Made by a program: the position numbers and the translations under genes. A model generated the notes under the pieces. The model was not told the DNA's origin, did no database searches, and was given only the letters and a program-made list of their open reading frames with translations. A stretch of 64,000 nucleotides of DNA from Chryseobacterium sp. SORGH_AS_0447 (lineage in GTDB: Bacteria > Bacteroidota > Bacteroidia > Flavobacteriales > Weeksellaceae): contig NZ_JAUTAR010000001.1 of NCBI RefSeq assembly GCF_030818695.1, positions 796,001 through 860,000 on the forward strand, read 5' to 3'. Positions 47,278 to 58,300 of this stretch are shown piece by piece (the first letter of the stretch is position 1; every line of letters begins with the position of its first letter).

Positions 47278-47279
47278 AT

Positions 47280-48014
47280 ATGAAAGAAAAAATTTTGTTT
47301 ATACTACTATTAGTAATCAACATCAACATAGATTCACAGATATTCAAAGAACCTTATTATTTTGTTGGCCCCGACGAAATGCACGTCTATAAAAAATCGA
47401 ATGATACCTTATATACATCAACAGCATTTTCTGTAAAGTTGCCGGAAACCACAAAATATAGAGAGCATTATAAAATTTGGAGTGTAAAAGAAAATCCATC
47501 TGATATTACTATAATGAAGCTGGAAAATCTTGACAGTATTCCATTAACAACGGACCCATATCCTGAAGACAGATTCAGAATTTTTGTATTTAAGAAAAAT
47601 AGTGAGAAGGAGGCGGTGTTAATTAATGACATCGGCCATTTAACAAAACAAGAACTGGCGAATTATAATACAGATACAATTCAGTCAAAAAAGAGTATAG
47701 GTATGAAATTATATAGCTTGTCTTATATGAAGGAATTAATGAAACTGAAAAAAGTTGTTAGTAAAAGTGATGTTGATAAAATTAATAATGAGCTCAATAA
47801 TCCCAAGTATTTAAATCTTATAGAAGACTACAAGAAGGAAAATAAATTGTTTGATCCATACGCTTCGATTCTAGCTGCGGATTTAATAAATACTGCTTGC
47901 TTGAATCTTGGATATAGTCCGATCGGAGCGAGTTTTTCTATGAATATTATTAATTCTGATAAAAAAGAGAAAGAAAAAATAATTAAAGAATTTTATAAAC
48001 GATTAAGTCAATAA
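47280..48014 (+). CDS. Secreted protein of unknown function
   Basis: 244 residues with a signal peptide (KILFILLLVININIDSQIF). The mature part is charged, with a beta-rich first half (MHVYKKSNDTLYTSTAFSVKLPE) and a helical second half, ending in a Lys/Glu-rich tail. Codon use is AT-rich like its two upstream neighbours. Last gene of the three-gene unit. No family recognised. Confidence 0.6.
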   Translation: MKEKILFILLLVININIDSQIFKEPYYFVGPDEMHVYKKSNDTLYTSTAFSVKLPETTKYREHYKIWSVKENPSDITIMKLENLDSIPLTTDPYPEDRFRIFVFKKNSEKEAVLINDIGHLTKQELANYNTDTIQSKKSIGMKLYSLSYMKELMKLKKVVSKSDVDKINNELNNPKYLNLIEDYKKENKLFDPYASILAADLINTACLNLGYSPIGASFSMNIINSDKKEKEKIIKEFYKRLSQ

Positions 48015-48054
48015 AAAAAGAAAGATTCCAGGAATTCCTGGAATCTTTCTTTTT
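48015..48054 (+). terminator. Long perfect-hairpin terminator
   Basis: AAAAAGAAAGATTCCAGG pairs perfectly with 48037-48054 around AATT; the T-rich end on either strand could allow termination in both directions. Confidence 0.88.
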
Positions 48055-48293
48055 ATGGATTATTATGATCTTTTTGATGATACTTTAAAAATTGTCTGTT
48101 TAATTTAAATAAGAAGTGTAATAATCAAAACCACAAATACTTATCCCTGAAACGCCTCATGAATAAATAACTGAATAAACCCAGAATTCCATCGGTTCAA
48201 GACAGGCAACAGACTTGATAAATAACACATATGTCATGTTCATAATCCGTCATCTTACAAGATAAATTCATAATTTAGCATCCTTAAACTAAA

Positions 48294-49154
48294 ATGGAAA
48301 TTATGGTTGCTATTGTTGATAGTGGTTCTACGAAATCGGATTGGGTGATTCTGGATGATTTTAAAAAAGTCTTCCTCAAGACGGAGACCATTGGTTTCAA
48401 TCCGAATTTTATCAGCAAAGAACTTATTGTTCCGGAAATCGAAAGCAATACCAGCCTTACAACGGTTAAAAATTCCATCAAGAAAATCTATTTCTACGGT
48501 TCCGGATGTGGAGTACAGCAGAACTGCGATACCATTATCGAGGAACTGGGCCGGGTATTTACCCATGCGGAAGTTATTGTAAAAGAAGATCTTACGGCAG
48601 CTGCGTATGCTGCTTATCGCGGAAAGCCTGCTATTGTATGTATTTTAGGGACAGGTTCCAATTCATGTTATTTCGACGGTGAAAACATCAAAATTCAGTT
48701 ACCATCATTAGGTTTCCTGGTAGGAGACGAAGGAAGCGGAAGTGCTATCGGGAAACAGTTGGTACGCAGATTCTTTATGCAGAAGCTTCCCGAAGACCTT
48801 TCCGTAGAATTTGAAAAAACGTATAAGCTGACGGTAGATGAGGCATTGAAAAACATGTATCATACAACACGGCCGAATGCGTATCTTGCCGATTTCAACA
48901 AGTTTGTAGTAGAAAGGAAAGATCATCCGTACTTTCAGAAAATGGTTTTTGAGGAAATGCTCAACTTCTTCGATTATCAGGTGCTTCCTTATCGGGAATC
49001 AAAAGATGCTGAGGTTAATTTCATTGGTTCCATTGCTTATTATTACGAAGATATTTTACGTTCTGCTGCGTCAGAGCTTCATCTGGAAGTAGGACAGATC
49101 GTCCAGAAGCCCATCGAGAGCCTGGTCGATTACCATATCCGGTATATTCTATAA
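48294..49154 (+). CDS. BadF/BadG-type ATPase, N-acetylglucosamine kinase-like
   Basis: 286 residues. The phosphate-1 motif AIVDSGSTKSDWVIL, the middle VCILGTGSNSCYFDG and LVGDEGSGSAIGKQL are the signature of the BadF/NAGK branch of the actin/hexokinase fold; members of this length in Bacteroidota are usually amino-sugar kinases. The start may be 48294 or the ATG at 48303. It precedes the malic enzyme gene by 22 bases. Confidence 0.85.
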   Translation: MEIMVAIVDSGSTKSDWVILDDFKKVFLKTETIGFNPNFISKELIVPEIESNTSLTTVKNSIKKIYFYGSGCGVQQNCDTIIEELGRVFTHAEVIVKEDLTAAAYAAYRGKPAIVCILGTGSNSCYFDGENIKIQLPSLGFLVGDEGSGSAIGKQLVRRFFMQKLPEDLSVEFEKTYKLTVDEALKNMYHTTRPNAYLADFNKFVVERKDHPYFQKMVFEEMLNFFDYQVLPYRESKDAEVNFIGSIAYYYEDILRSAASELHLEVGQIVQKPIESLVDYHIRYIL

Positions 49155-49176
49155 TTTAAATAACAAAATTCATTAT

Positions 49177-51471
49177 ATGTCAAACAAAACCCACCGCGAC
49201 GAAAAAAACTTTAATCAGGCCGCGCTAGATTATCATAAAGCCGAGCCTAAAGGTAAGATCGAAGTGATCCCTTCAAAACCGCACTCATCTCAGAGAGATT
49301 TGTCATTGGCTTATTCTCCGGGGGTTGCAGTTCCTTGTATGGAAATTCACGAGAAGCCTGAAACCGTGTACGATTACACCGGGAAAGGCAATCTGGTAGC
49401 TGTTATTTCCAACGGGACGGCAGTTCTTGGATTGGGAGATATCGGGGCAGAAGCTTCGAAGCCTGTGATGGAAGGGAAAGGTCTTTTGTTCAAAATTTTT
49501 GCCGATATCAACGTGTTTGATATTGAAATCAATGAAAAAGATCCTGATAAATTTATCGATATTGTAAAAGGAATTGCCCCGACATTCGGAGGAATCAATC
49601 TGGAAGACATTAAAGCACCAGAAGCATTTTATATCGAACAGCGATTAAAGGAAGAGCTGGATATTCCGCTGATGCACGACGACCAGCACGGAACGGCGAT
49701 TATCTCTGCGGCAGCCCTTATCAATTCCCTTAAAATTGCCAATAAAAAAATCGAAGAGGTAAGGATGGTAGTCAACGGAGCGGGAGCTGCGGCCATTGCC
49801 TGTACCAACCTTTATATTTCTTTGGGATTAAAAAGAGAAAACGTTTTGATGTGCGACAGCAAAGGTGTGATCAATCATAAAAGAGAAAACCTTACCCCGG
49901 AAAAACTTGATTTCATCGTTGAAACGGATATCGATACCCTTGAAGATGCTGTAAAAGGCTCGGATGTCTTTGTAGGACTATCCAAAGGAAACGTAATGAC
50001 GTCTGAAATGCTGCTCGGGATGAATGAAAACCCTATCGTTTTTGCTTTGGCCAACCCGGATCCGGAAATTGCCTATGATGTTGCGCTGGAAACCCGTAAA
50101 GATGTTATCATGGCAACCGGAAGAAGTGATTATCCGAACCAGGTGAACAACGTTCTCGGATTCCCTTACATTTTCCGTGGAGCACTGGATGTCCAGGCAA
50201 GAGGAATTAACGAAGCCATGAAGCTGGCTGCCGTTCATGCAATTGCAGATCTGGCGAAAGAACCTGTTCCTGAAGCGGTCATTTTAGCATATAACGTTCA
50301 GAACTTACAGTTTGGAAGAGAATATTTTATTCCGAAGCCATTTGATAACCGATTAATTACCAAAGTTTCAAGTGCTGTAGCCAAAGCAGCCATCGAAAGC
50401 GGAATTGCCAGAAAAACCATTACTGATTTCGAAGAGTATGAAAACAGTCTTCTTGACAGAATGGGAAGAGACGAAAAGCTCGTGAGAATGATGCAGAACC
50501 GGGCTAAGGCAAACCCGAAAAGAATTACCTTGGGAAATGCTGAAGAATACAACGTTCTGAAAGCAGCCCAGATTCTGTATGAAGAAGGAATCGCTTATCC
50601 GATCCTTTTGGGAAATAAAAAATATGTCACAGAGCAGATGGAGCGTTTCGGAATCAACATCGATGTTCCGATTATCGATCCGAGTGATGACGATCAGAAA
50701 GCCAACAGAAAAAAATACAGGGAAACCCTTTGGAAGCTTCGTCAGAGAAAAGGGATGAACGAATATAAGGCTAAAAGATTCGTGCGCCAGAGAGATTATT
50801 TTGGCCCGTTGATGCTAAAGCATGGAGATACGGACGGTTTGATCGTCGGATTCTCAAAAAATTATGTTTCTACATTAAGACCGGTGCTGGAAGTTATTGA
50901 AAAAGATAAAGGCGTAGATAAAGTAGCTGCCATGATGATGATCTTATCTGAGAAGAAACCGATCTTCTTTGCCGATACCTCCATCAATCAGAATCCTACT
51001 GCTGAAGATCTGGTGAACATTGCTAAAATGGCGGAATTTACCGTAAAATCTTTTGCCATCGAACCGAGAATCGCGATGCTTGGATTCGAAAACTTTGCAG
51101 CTATTTCCGAAACATCGAAAAAAGTAGCGAAAGCCGTAAGCATTCTTCATGAAAAATATCCGAAGATGATCGTGGATGGAGAAATTCAGCCGGATTTTGC
51201 TATGAATGCAGACCATTTAAGCGATTATCCTTTCTCAAAACTGGGAACAATACCTGCCAACACCTTTATTTTCCCGAATCTTGAAAGTGCCAACCTCTCT
51301 TACAAAATCATTAGGGGAATGAAAACCGCCCAGGTTATCGGACCGATCCTGATGGGATTAAAGCAGCCGGTACACGTGCTTCAGATGCGTTCCAGCGTGG
51401 ATGAAATTGTAAACCTGGCTACTATTGCAGTGCTGGATGCACAGCGCAGAGAAAAGAAAGACAAGAAATAA
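49177..51471 (+). CDS. maeB: NADP-dependent malic enzyme with phosphotransacetylase domain
   Basis: 764 residues. The malic enzyme part (residues about 1-425) has [12 protein letters not shown], the catalytic region [36 protein letters not shown] and the NAD(P)-binding [11 protein letters not shown]. The C-terminal part (about 430-764) is the phosphotransacetylase-like domain of MaeB enzymes ([43 protein letters not shown]), which mostly serves regulation by acetyl-CoA. The enzyme decarboxylates malate to pyruvate and supplies NADPH. Its own terminator follows. Confidence 0.95.
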   Translation: MSNKTHRDEKNFNQAALDYHKAEPKGKIEVIPSKPHSSQRDLSLAYSPGVAVPCMEIHEKPETVYDYTGKGNLVAVISNGTAVLGLGDIGAEASKPVMEGKGLLFKIFADINVFDIEINEKDPDKFIDIVKGIAPTFGGINLEDIKAPEAFYIEQRLKEELDIPLMHDDQHGTAIISAAALINSLKIANKKIEEVRMVVNGAGAAAIACTNLYISLGLKRENVLMCDSKGVINHKRENLTPEKLDFIVETDIDTLEDAVKGSDVFVGLSKGNVMTSEMLLGMNENPIVFALANPDPEIAYDVALETRKDVIMATGRSDYPNQVNNVLGFPYIFRGALDVQARGINEAMKLAAVHAIADLAKEPVPEAVILAYNVQNLQFGREYFIPKPFDNRLITKVSSAVAKAAIESGIARKTITDFEEYENSLLDRMGRDEKLVRMMQNRAKANPKRITLGNAEEYNVLKAAQILYEEGIAYPILLGNKKYVTEQMERFGINIDVPIIDPSDDDQKANRKKYRETLWKLRQRKGMNEYKAKRFVRQRDYFGPLMLKHGDTDGLIVGFSKNYVSTLRPVLEVIEKDKGVDKVAAMMMILSEKKPIFFADTSINQNPTAEDLVNIAKMAEFTVKSFAIEPRIAMLGFENFAAISETSKKVAKAVSILHEKYPKMIVDGEIQPDFAMNADHLSDYPFSKLGTIPANTFIFPNLESANLSYKIIRGMKTAQVIGPILMGLKQPVHVLQMRSSVDEIVNLATIAVLDAQRREKKDKK

Positions 51472-51493
51472 TTTATTTTAATTATATAACATT

Positions 51494-51522
51494 AAAGACT
51501 CCTGCCCAGGAGTCTTTTTTTT
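51494..51522 (+). terminator. Terminator of maeB
   Basis: AAAGACTCCTG and CAGGAGTCTTT form an 11-bp stem around CC, followed by T. Confidence 0.9.
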
Positions 51523-51730
51523 GAATAACCTCTAAAATCCCTTCGGAACTTGCTTGATGTGTTTAATAACTCTTCGAAATGAATGTAGCAACCTTGATAA
51601 TTATTTCATTCATATTTCCAGGTCAATTCCGAAGTTTCCTGTATTTATGCCTCATCATTAAAATTTTAAATAAAAATTAAGTTAAAAATCATTCACCCAT
51701 GAAATGAAAACATTAGTTAGTTTAATTTGC

Positions 51731-51738
51731 TATATTTG
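51731..51738 (+). promoter_or_regulatory. -7 promoter element for ruvA
   Basis: TATATTTG, 18 bases before the ATG at 51757. Confidence 0.5.
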
Positions 51739-51756
51739 GGTGCATAAAAATTAATA

Positions 51757-52341
51757 ATGATATTTTCACTACAAGGCATTGTTCAGGAACTTACGCCTAC
51801 TTACGCAGTGATCAATGTGCAAGGCGTTGGTTACTATGTAGGTATCAGCCTAATGACCTCACAAACACTTACTGTAAACAAAGAAACCGTACTTTTTATT
51901 CAGCAGATCATCAGGGAAGATGCGCATTTACTGTTCGGATTTAAGACCCGTTCGGAAAAAGAAATGTTTAATCTGTTGATAAGCGTTAATGGAGTAGGTG
52001 CCGTATCAGCCCTTATTTTACTTTCCACGCTAAGCCTCGATGAGATCGCTTCGGCCATCCTTTCAAAAAACAGTGCGCTGATTCAGAAAGCCAAAGGAAT
52101 CGGGGCAAAAACCGCTGAAAGGATCATTGTAGATCTTAAAGATAAAGTGCAGAAATTCAGCAATCCGGAAGAAAACATTTCTACCATTGCGAATAATAAA
52201 GTGAAGGAAGAATCGTTATCTGCATTAGAAGTTTTGGGCATTCCGAAACGGATGAGTGAGAAGCTTGCAGATAGAATCATAAAACAAGATCCTGACATTT
52301 CGGTCGAAGCGTTGGTAAAACAAATCTTAAAAAACATTTAA
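51757..52341 (+). CDS. ruvA: Holliday junction DNA helicase subunit RuvA
   Basis: 194 residues with three domains: OB-fold (residues about 1-62, IFSLQGIVQELTPTYAVINV and GVGYYVGIS), two helix-hairpin-helix motifs (LISVNGVGAVSALILL and KAKGIGAKTAERIIVDLKDK), and a small C-terminal domain (ALEVLGIPKRMSEKLAD) that contacts RuvB. RuvA binds four-way junctions during recombination. The sprA start follows after seven bases, an arrangement common in Chryseobacterium-type genomes. Confidence 0.96.
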   Translation: MIFSLQGIVQELTPTYAVINVQGVGYYVGISLMTSQTLTVNKETVLFIQQIIREDAHLLFGFKTRSEKEMFNLLISVNGVGAVSALILLSTLSLDEIASAILSKNSALIQKAKGIGAKTAERIIVDLKDKVQKFSNPEENISTIANNKVKEESLSALEVLGIPKRMSEKLADRIIKQDPDISVEALVKQILKNI

Positions 52342-52348
52342 ACATTTG

Positions 52349-55300
52349 GTGGCAAATTATAAATACCTCAACTTATTTCTTTTCCTGTCGTTTTTGCTGG
52401 TCTCGGTAAGTACCTTTGCTCAAAGGCGTCCTGCTGCACAGGCACAAGATACTGCAATCATCAAAAAAGATTATGAACTAGCCGATCCTACACAGTATGA
52501 GGCCTATTATGATATAAAGAGCGGGATGTATTTTGTATATCCCAAGATAGGAAATACAATAACCGGACCACCGACAGCCATGTCTCCCGAAGACTATAAG
52601 GAATTCATGATGGCGGCCCAGACAAAGGAATATTACAAAGAAAAATCCGACCGTTACAGCCTCATGTTCCGGAAAGACAAAAGTGATGCGGCTAGAAAAG
52701 GTTTAATACCTTCCTTACGGATCAACAACAGGCTTTTTGAGACCATTTTCGGAAGCAATAAAATTGAAATCATTCCATCCGGATATGCATCTTTCGATTT
52801 TGCAGGACTGTACCAGAAGATCGACAACCCGCTGATCCTGCCTCAGAACAGGACCAGTTTTACTTTTGATATCGACCAGAGAATTCAGCTTGGTCTCTTG
52901 GGAAAGGTAGGAGAAAATCTTCAGCTGAAAGCCAATTACGATACCCAGAGCGGTTTCGCATTTGAAAACAGGATGAATCTCGTCTGGCAGGCCAAAGGAA
53001 GTTGGAAAGACCTTCAACAGAAAGGCCTGAACGATGTCGACAAGCCAAGTGCCGGAGGAGAAGATAAAATTATCAAAAGAGTAGAATTCGGTAACGTCAA
53101 TATGCCATTGTCAACCAGTTTGATACGGGGCTCGCAGTCATTATTCGGGGTAAAGACCGAATTCCAGTTAGGAAAAACTTACGGAACCGTTGTGCTTTCC
53201 CAGCAGCAGGGAGAAGCCAGAAATATTACCGTTCAGGGTGGTGGGGTAATGAATACCTTTAAATTGAATGCGATTGATTATGAAGATAACCAGCACTACT
53301 TTTTAGGACAATATTTCCTGAACAGCTATGACAATGCTTTATTAAACTACCCGCAGATCAACTCCAAGATCAGCATTACCAGAATGGAAGTATGGGTGCT
53401 GGACCAGGGGAACAGCAATTTGCAGTACCAGAAAAGTATCGTCGGAGTAAGGGATTTAGGGGATGCTCCAGGCGTTTTGCCTAACAACGACCAGCCCGGC
53501 TTCGGACTCTATTCTGCCGTAAATGCCCTTCCGGGATTAAGGGATGCCAGTACCGCGTACAATGCTATCAAAGGGGCGACTCTTCCGGTAGCTTCCGGAG
53601 GAACAACCACCTATCAGGATGGAGAACATTTTATCTTTAATAAAAAGGCAAGAAGATTAAACACCAACGAATATATCCTGCAGCCGCAGCTGGGGTATAT
53701 TTCATTAAATCAGAAATTAAATGACAACCAGCTCTTGGCGGTGTCATTCTCCTATACCGTAAACGGAAGCAATCAGGTGTATAAAGTAGGGGAGTTCTCC
53801 GAAGAAAGTACCGTACTGATGGCCAAATTGCTGAAACCGAATACAACAGTAAAGACTTCTTCCCCGATGTGGAACCTGATGATGAAAAACATCTATTCGC
53901 TGGATGCGGGACAGGTAACCCAGGATGGATTTATCCTGAATGTTTTATACCGCGATCCTCAGTCCGGAGGTAAAGTCAATTATCTTCCGGTAGCCAATAA
54001 CCCGCAGGTAAACAATGTTCCTTTGATCAAATTACTCAACTGGGACAGGCTGAATGCCAACGGCGATTTACAGAGTAACGGAACCACAACCGGAGACGGA
54101 ATTTTCGATTTCGTGAACGGAATTACGATCCGTCCGGAAACCGGTAGGGTAATCTTTACAAAAGTGCAGCCTTTCGGAAGTTATATCCAGAATGTCTTGG
54201 GAACCAATGATCCACAGTATGTATTCTCGGATCTTTACAGCCAGCAGAAGCAGGTGGCCACTTCAAGCAACCTGGCACAGCGTTATACCATCGAAGGCCG
54301 TTATAAAGGAACGCAGGGACAGGGGATCTCTTTAGGTGCCGTAAACGTTCCGCAGGGATCCGTAAAAGTTTCTGCAAACGGGGTTCAACTGACAGAAGGA
54401 ATTGACTATACCGTAGACTACATGCTCGGAACCGTGACGATCATCAACGAGCAGGTAAAACAGTCTGGCCAGGCAATTAATATTTCTTTGGAAAACCAGC
54501 TTACGTTTAATACTCAGCGTAAGAGATTCCTCGGATTGAATTTAGAAAGAAGATTCAACGAAAACTTTATTTTAGGTGGAACGGTAGTCAACTATTCCGA
54601 GTCTCCGCTTACCCAAAAGGTAAACTACGGGCAGGAAGCCGTGAATAACACCATGGCCGGAATCAACCTGATGTATAATAATCAGCTGCCATTCCTAACC
54701 CGATTAACCGATAAAATTCCATTGGTAAATACTGAAGCGCCCTCCAACCTTAACTTCAAAATGGAGACGGCCTATTTGCTTCCGGGATTAAACAAAGGAA
54801 TTAACGATCAGTCGTATATCGACGATTTTGAACAGACCACTTCAAAAATCACTTTGAAAGAGCCGACAGCATGGAGCTTAGCTTCAAAACCGGAAAAGAA
54901 CCAAGCTGATCCTCTATTTACGGGAGCCGGTAAAAACAACGACCGCTCAGAAGGCTACGGAAGGGGTTTGTTATCATGGTATAATATCGATCCAAGATTC
55001 TGGGGCGTAGGTGGAAAAGCACCGAACGGCATCACGCCGCAGTCGGTTTCCAACCATGCATCAAGAAGGGTTCAGTTCTCCGAGATTTTCAACAATAGGG
55101 ATTTCGTAGCAGGTGAGCAGACGTTTACCAATACCTTCGATATTTCATACTATCCGACAGAAAAAGGACCTTACAACTCAAATCCTGCAGCAGAAACTAC
55201 AGCAGAGCGATGGGCAGGGATTATGAGACCGATTTCAGTATCTAACTTCGTCAATTCCAATATCGAATATGTGGAATTTTGGATGATGGATCCGTATGCT

Positions 55301-58300
55301 GATGGAAATACCCTGGGAACCGCACCAAAAATGTTGTTGCAGTTGGGTAACGTTTCGGAAGATGTTTTGAAGGATGGACAGATGCAGTATGAGAACGGAT
55401 TGCCGACTCCTTCCGCACCTTCTGTAACCACAACTTCCAATTGGGGAACACAGCCTAAACAGCCGCCGATTTTGTATGCTTTTTCAAGTGAAGGAGCTGA
55501 CAGGACTGCCCAGGATTTAGGATACGACGGATTAAGCTCAGATCAGGAATCTGCTTTATTCGGAAATACATTCGTTAATCCGGTAACCAATGTGAATGAC
55601 CCTGCAGTGGATGATTTCGTATTCTATATGTCCGATAAATTTACCGGAAACCAGGCTTCATCCCTTATTCAGCGGTACAAATATTTCAGAGGACCAGAAG
55701 GAAATTCCCAGAGCAACTCATTGGAAGTAGCTTCTCAGACTCCGGATGCAGAAGATATCAATAAAGATTACAATCTGGATCAGACCGAAAGCTATAACCA
55801 GTACGAAGTGAATTTAGATCAGGGAAGCCTTGCTTTAGGACAAAATAACATTGTTGACGTAAAAACCGTTCAGGCAACTTTCCAAAACGGGCAGACTTCG
55901 CAGGTAAAATGGTATTTATTCAGAATTCCGGTTTCGCAATATGTAAACACGGCAGGAGATCATGATGCTTCCATCCTGAATAATGTACGATTCGCCAGAT
56001 TATTATTAAAAGGTTTCGACCAGACTTCCACCTTAAGATTCGGAACGATGGACCTTGTACGTTCGGACTGGAGAAAATATCCAAAAAATATTGCGGCTAC
56101 AGGAAACACAGGTGCCACTGATGAAGGTACGCTAACTACGAATAACGATAATTTTGAAGTAGGTAGTGTAAATATCGAAGAAAATGCATTGAACAAGCCG
56201 CCTTATGTTTTGCCTCCGGGAATCGACAGGCAGGTATTAAGCGGAAATGCAGGTGCCCAAAGACAGAACGAAGCTTCTCTCTACTTGAAAGCTACGTCAC
56301 TTGTCGCTTCCGAAGCGAGAGGAGTATTTAAAAATACATCCCTGGACATGAGAAGATATAAAAAACTAAAACTTTTTGTACATGCTCAGGATCCTACAAA
56401 CAGATCGTTCGGTTTTAATAAGGAGACCAAGTTCTTTATCCGTTTCGGTAGTGATGCGACAGACAACTATTACGAATATGAATCTTCATTGGTGATTACG
56501 CCATCTACCGCTACGACTCCAATGGAAATCTGGCCGATGGAAAATGACGTGGATTTAAATATCCAGGATTTTGTAGATGCTAAAATCAGAAGAGATAAAA
56601 ATCATCCGACACAAATTGTACAACGATTAAAAGATGAGGTTTTTGATCCAGGAAATACCTTTAAAAGTCTTTATATCAAAGGCCGTCCGAGTTTAGGAAA
56701 TATTACCACGATTATGATTGGGGTGAGAAATGGAAACGTCAGTGGAACAGGTCTCTCAATGGACCGGATTCTTTGGGTAAACGAAATCCGCCTCTCTGAA
56801 ATTGAAAACGACGGGGGATATGCCGGAAATGCAAGTTTGAACTTTAACCTGGGAGATTTTGCTACGGTAAATACCAGTGCATCTTATACCTCGGTAGGTT
56901 TCGGAAATATCGATTCAAAGCCGGCGGAAAGGACCCAGTCGACCCAGTCGGCTTTCAGCATCAATACAGCTGTAAATGTGGATAAATTCCTTCCGGCGAA
57001 AAGCGGGGTGAAGATTCCGGTAAACTACTCTTATTCCCAGACCATCGAAGATCCGAAGTATAATCCGTTGGATACCGATGTCGAGTTTAACAAAGCCGCT
57101 AATAAGGAGCAGCTTAAGAAAGTTGCCAGAACTTATACCCAGCAGAGAAGTCTTGGAGTTGTGAATATGCACAAAGAAAGAATGAATCCGAACAGGAAGC
57201 CGAAGTTCTACGATATCGAAAACGTATCGGTAACTGCGGTTTACAATGACGATTATTTCAGGGATATTTATACCAAGAAAAATTACAGACAGTATCTGAG
57301 AGGGTATATCGATTACAACTATACCTTTAAACCTTGGGTAATTCGTCCGTTCAATAAAATGATCAGTGATACGGCGAAATCTACAAAGTATTTAAGATGG
57401 GTGAAGGAATTCAATTTGAATCCGATTCCAACGAGATTCTCTTTCAGAACTGAAGTAGACCGGAATTACAATGAGCTTGAATTCAGAAATATTGATGCGA
57501 TCCTAAACGGGAATTACGGAGACGATTTCGGTGCGATCCGCAATAGGAACTTCTATTTCGGATGGCAGTATGGATTAGGGTTTAATTTTACCAAATCTTT
57601 AAAATTAGAAATCAATTCGGCAACCCGGACACTGAATGACAATGTTGATGTTAATACCATGGATAACACGGCCATTTTTGGAAATGTATTCAGAGCGGGA
57701 AGACCGGTGTTGTATAACCACAGGGTTCAGCTGAATTACAAGCTGCCGTTCCAGTATCTTCCGTATCTGGATTTTATCGATGCGGAATTAGGCTATGGCT
57801 TTACCTACAACTGGAATTCAAGATCTACAGTGCTTCTGGCTAGTCCGGATGGAAGCTTAGGATCGATCGGTCAGAATACCAACGTTATTCAGGCAACGGC
57901 AACGGCAGACTTCACGAAGTTCTTCGGTCAGTTTAAATATTTTAAAAACATTTCTGCGAAACTTCAGAAACGTAAGCAGGAAATAGATTCGTTAAACAAT
58001 GTCTATACGCAGCAATGGGAGAAAAACCGGTATGCATACAAAAAGTATAAGTTCAGAAACCGATTGACTCCGCTTCAGAGCTTAGCTTATCTATTGACTT
58101 CCATGAAGCAGCTGGATATCAATTATTCTGAAAATAACGGAACTGTACTTCCTGGATTACTATCCGCTCCGAACTGGTACGGGTATGGACAAACCTTAGG
58201 TGGTCCTACCATTGGATTCCTTTTAGGTTCACAGGCTGATATCAGAAGAACCGTAATGGAGAATGGTTGGGTAAGTGATTCCGACTTTATGACGGATCCT

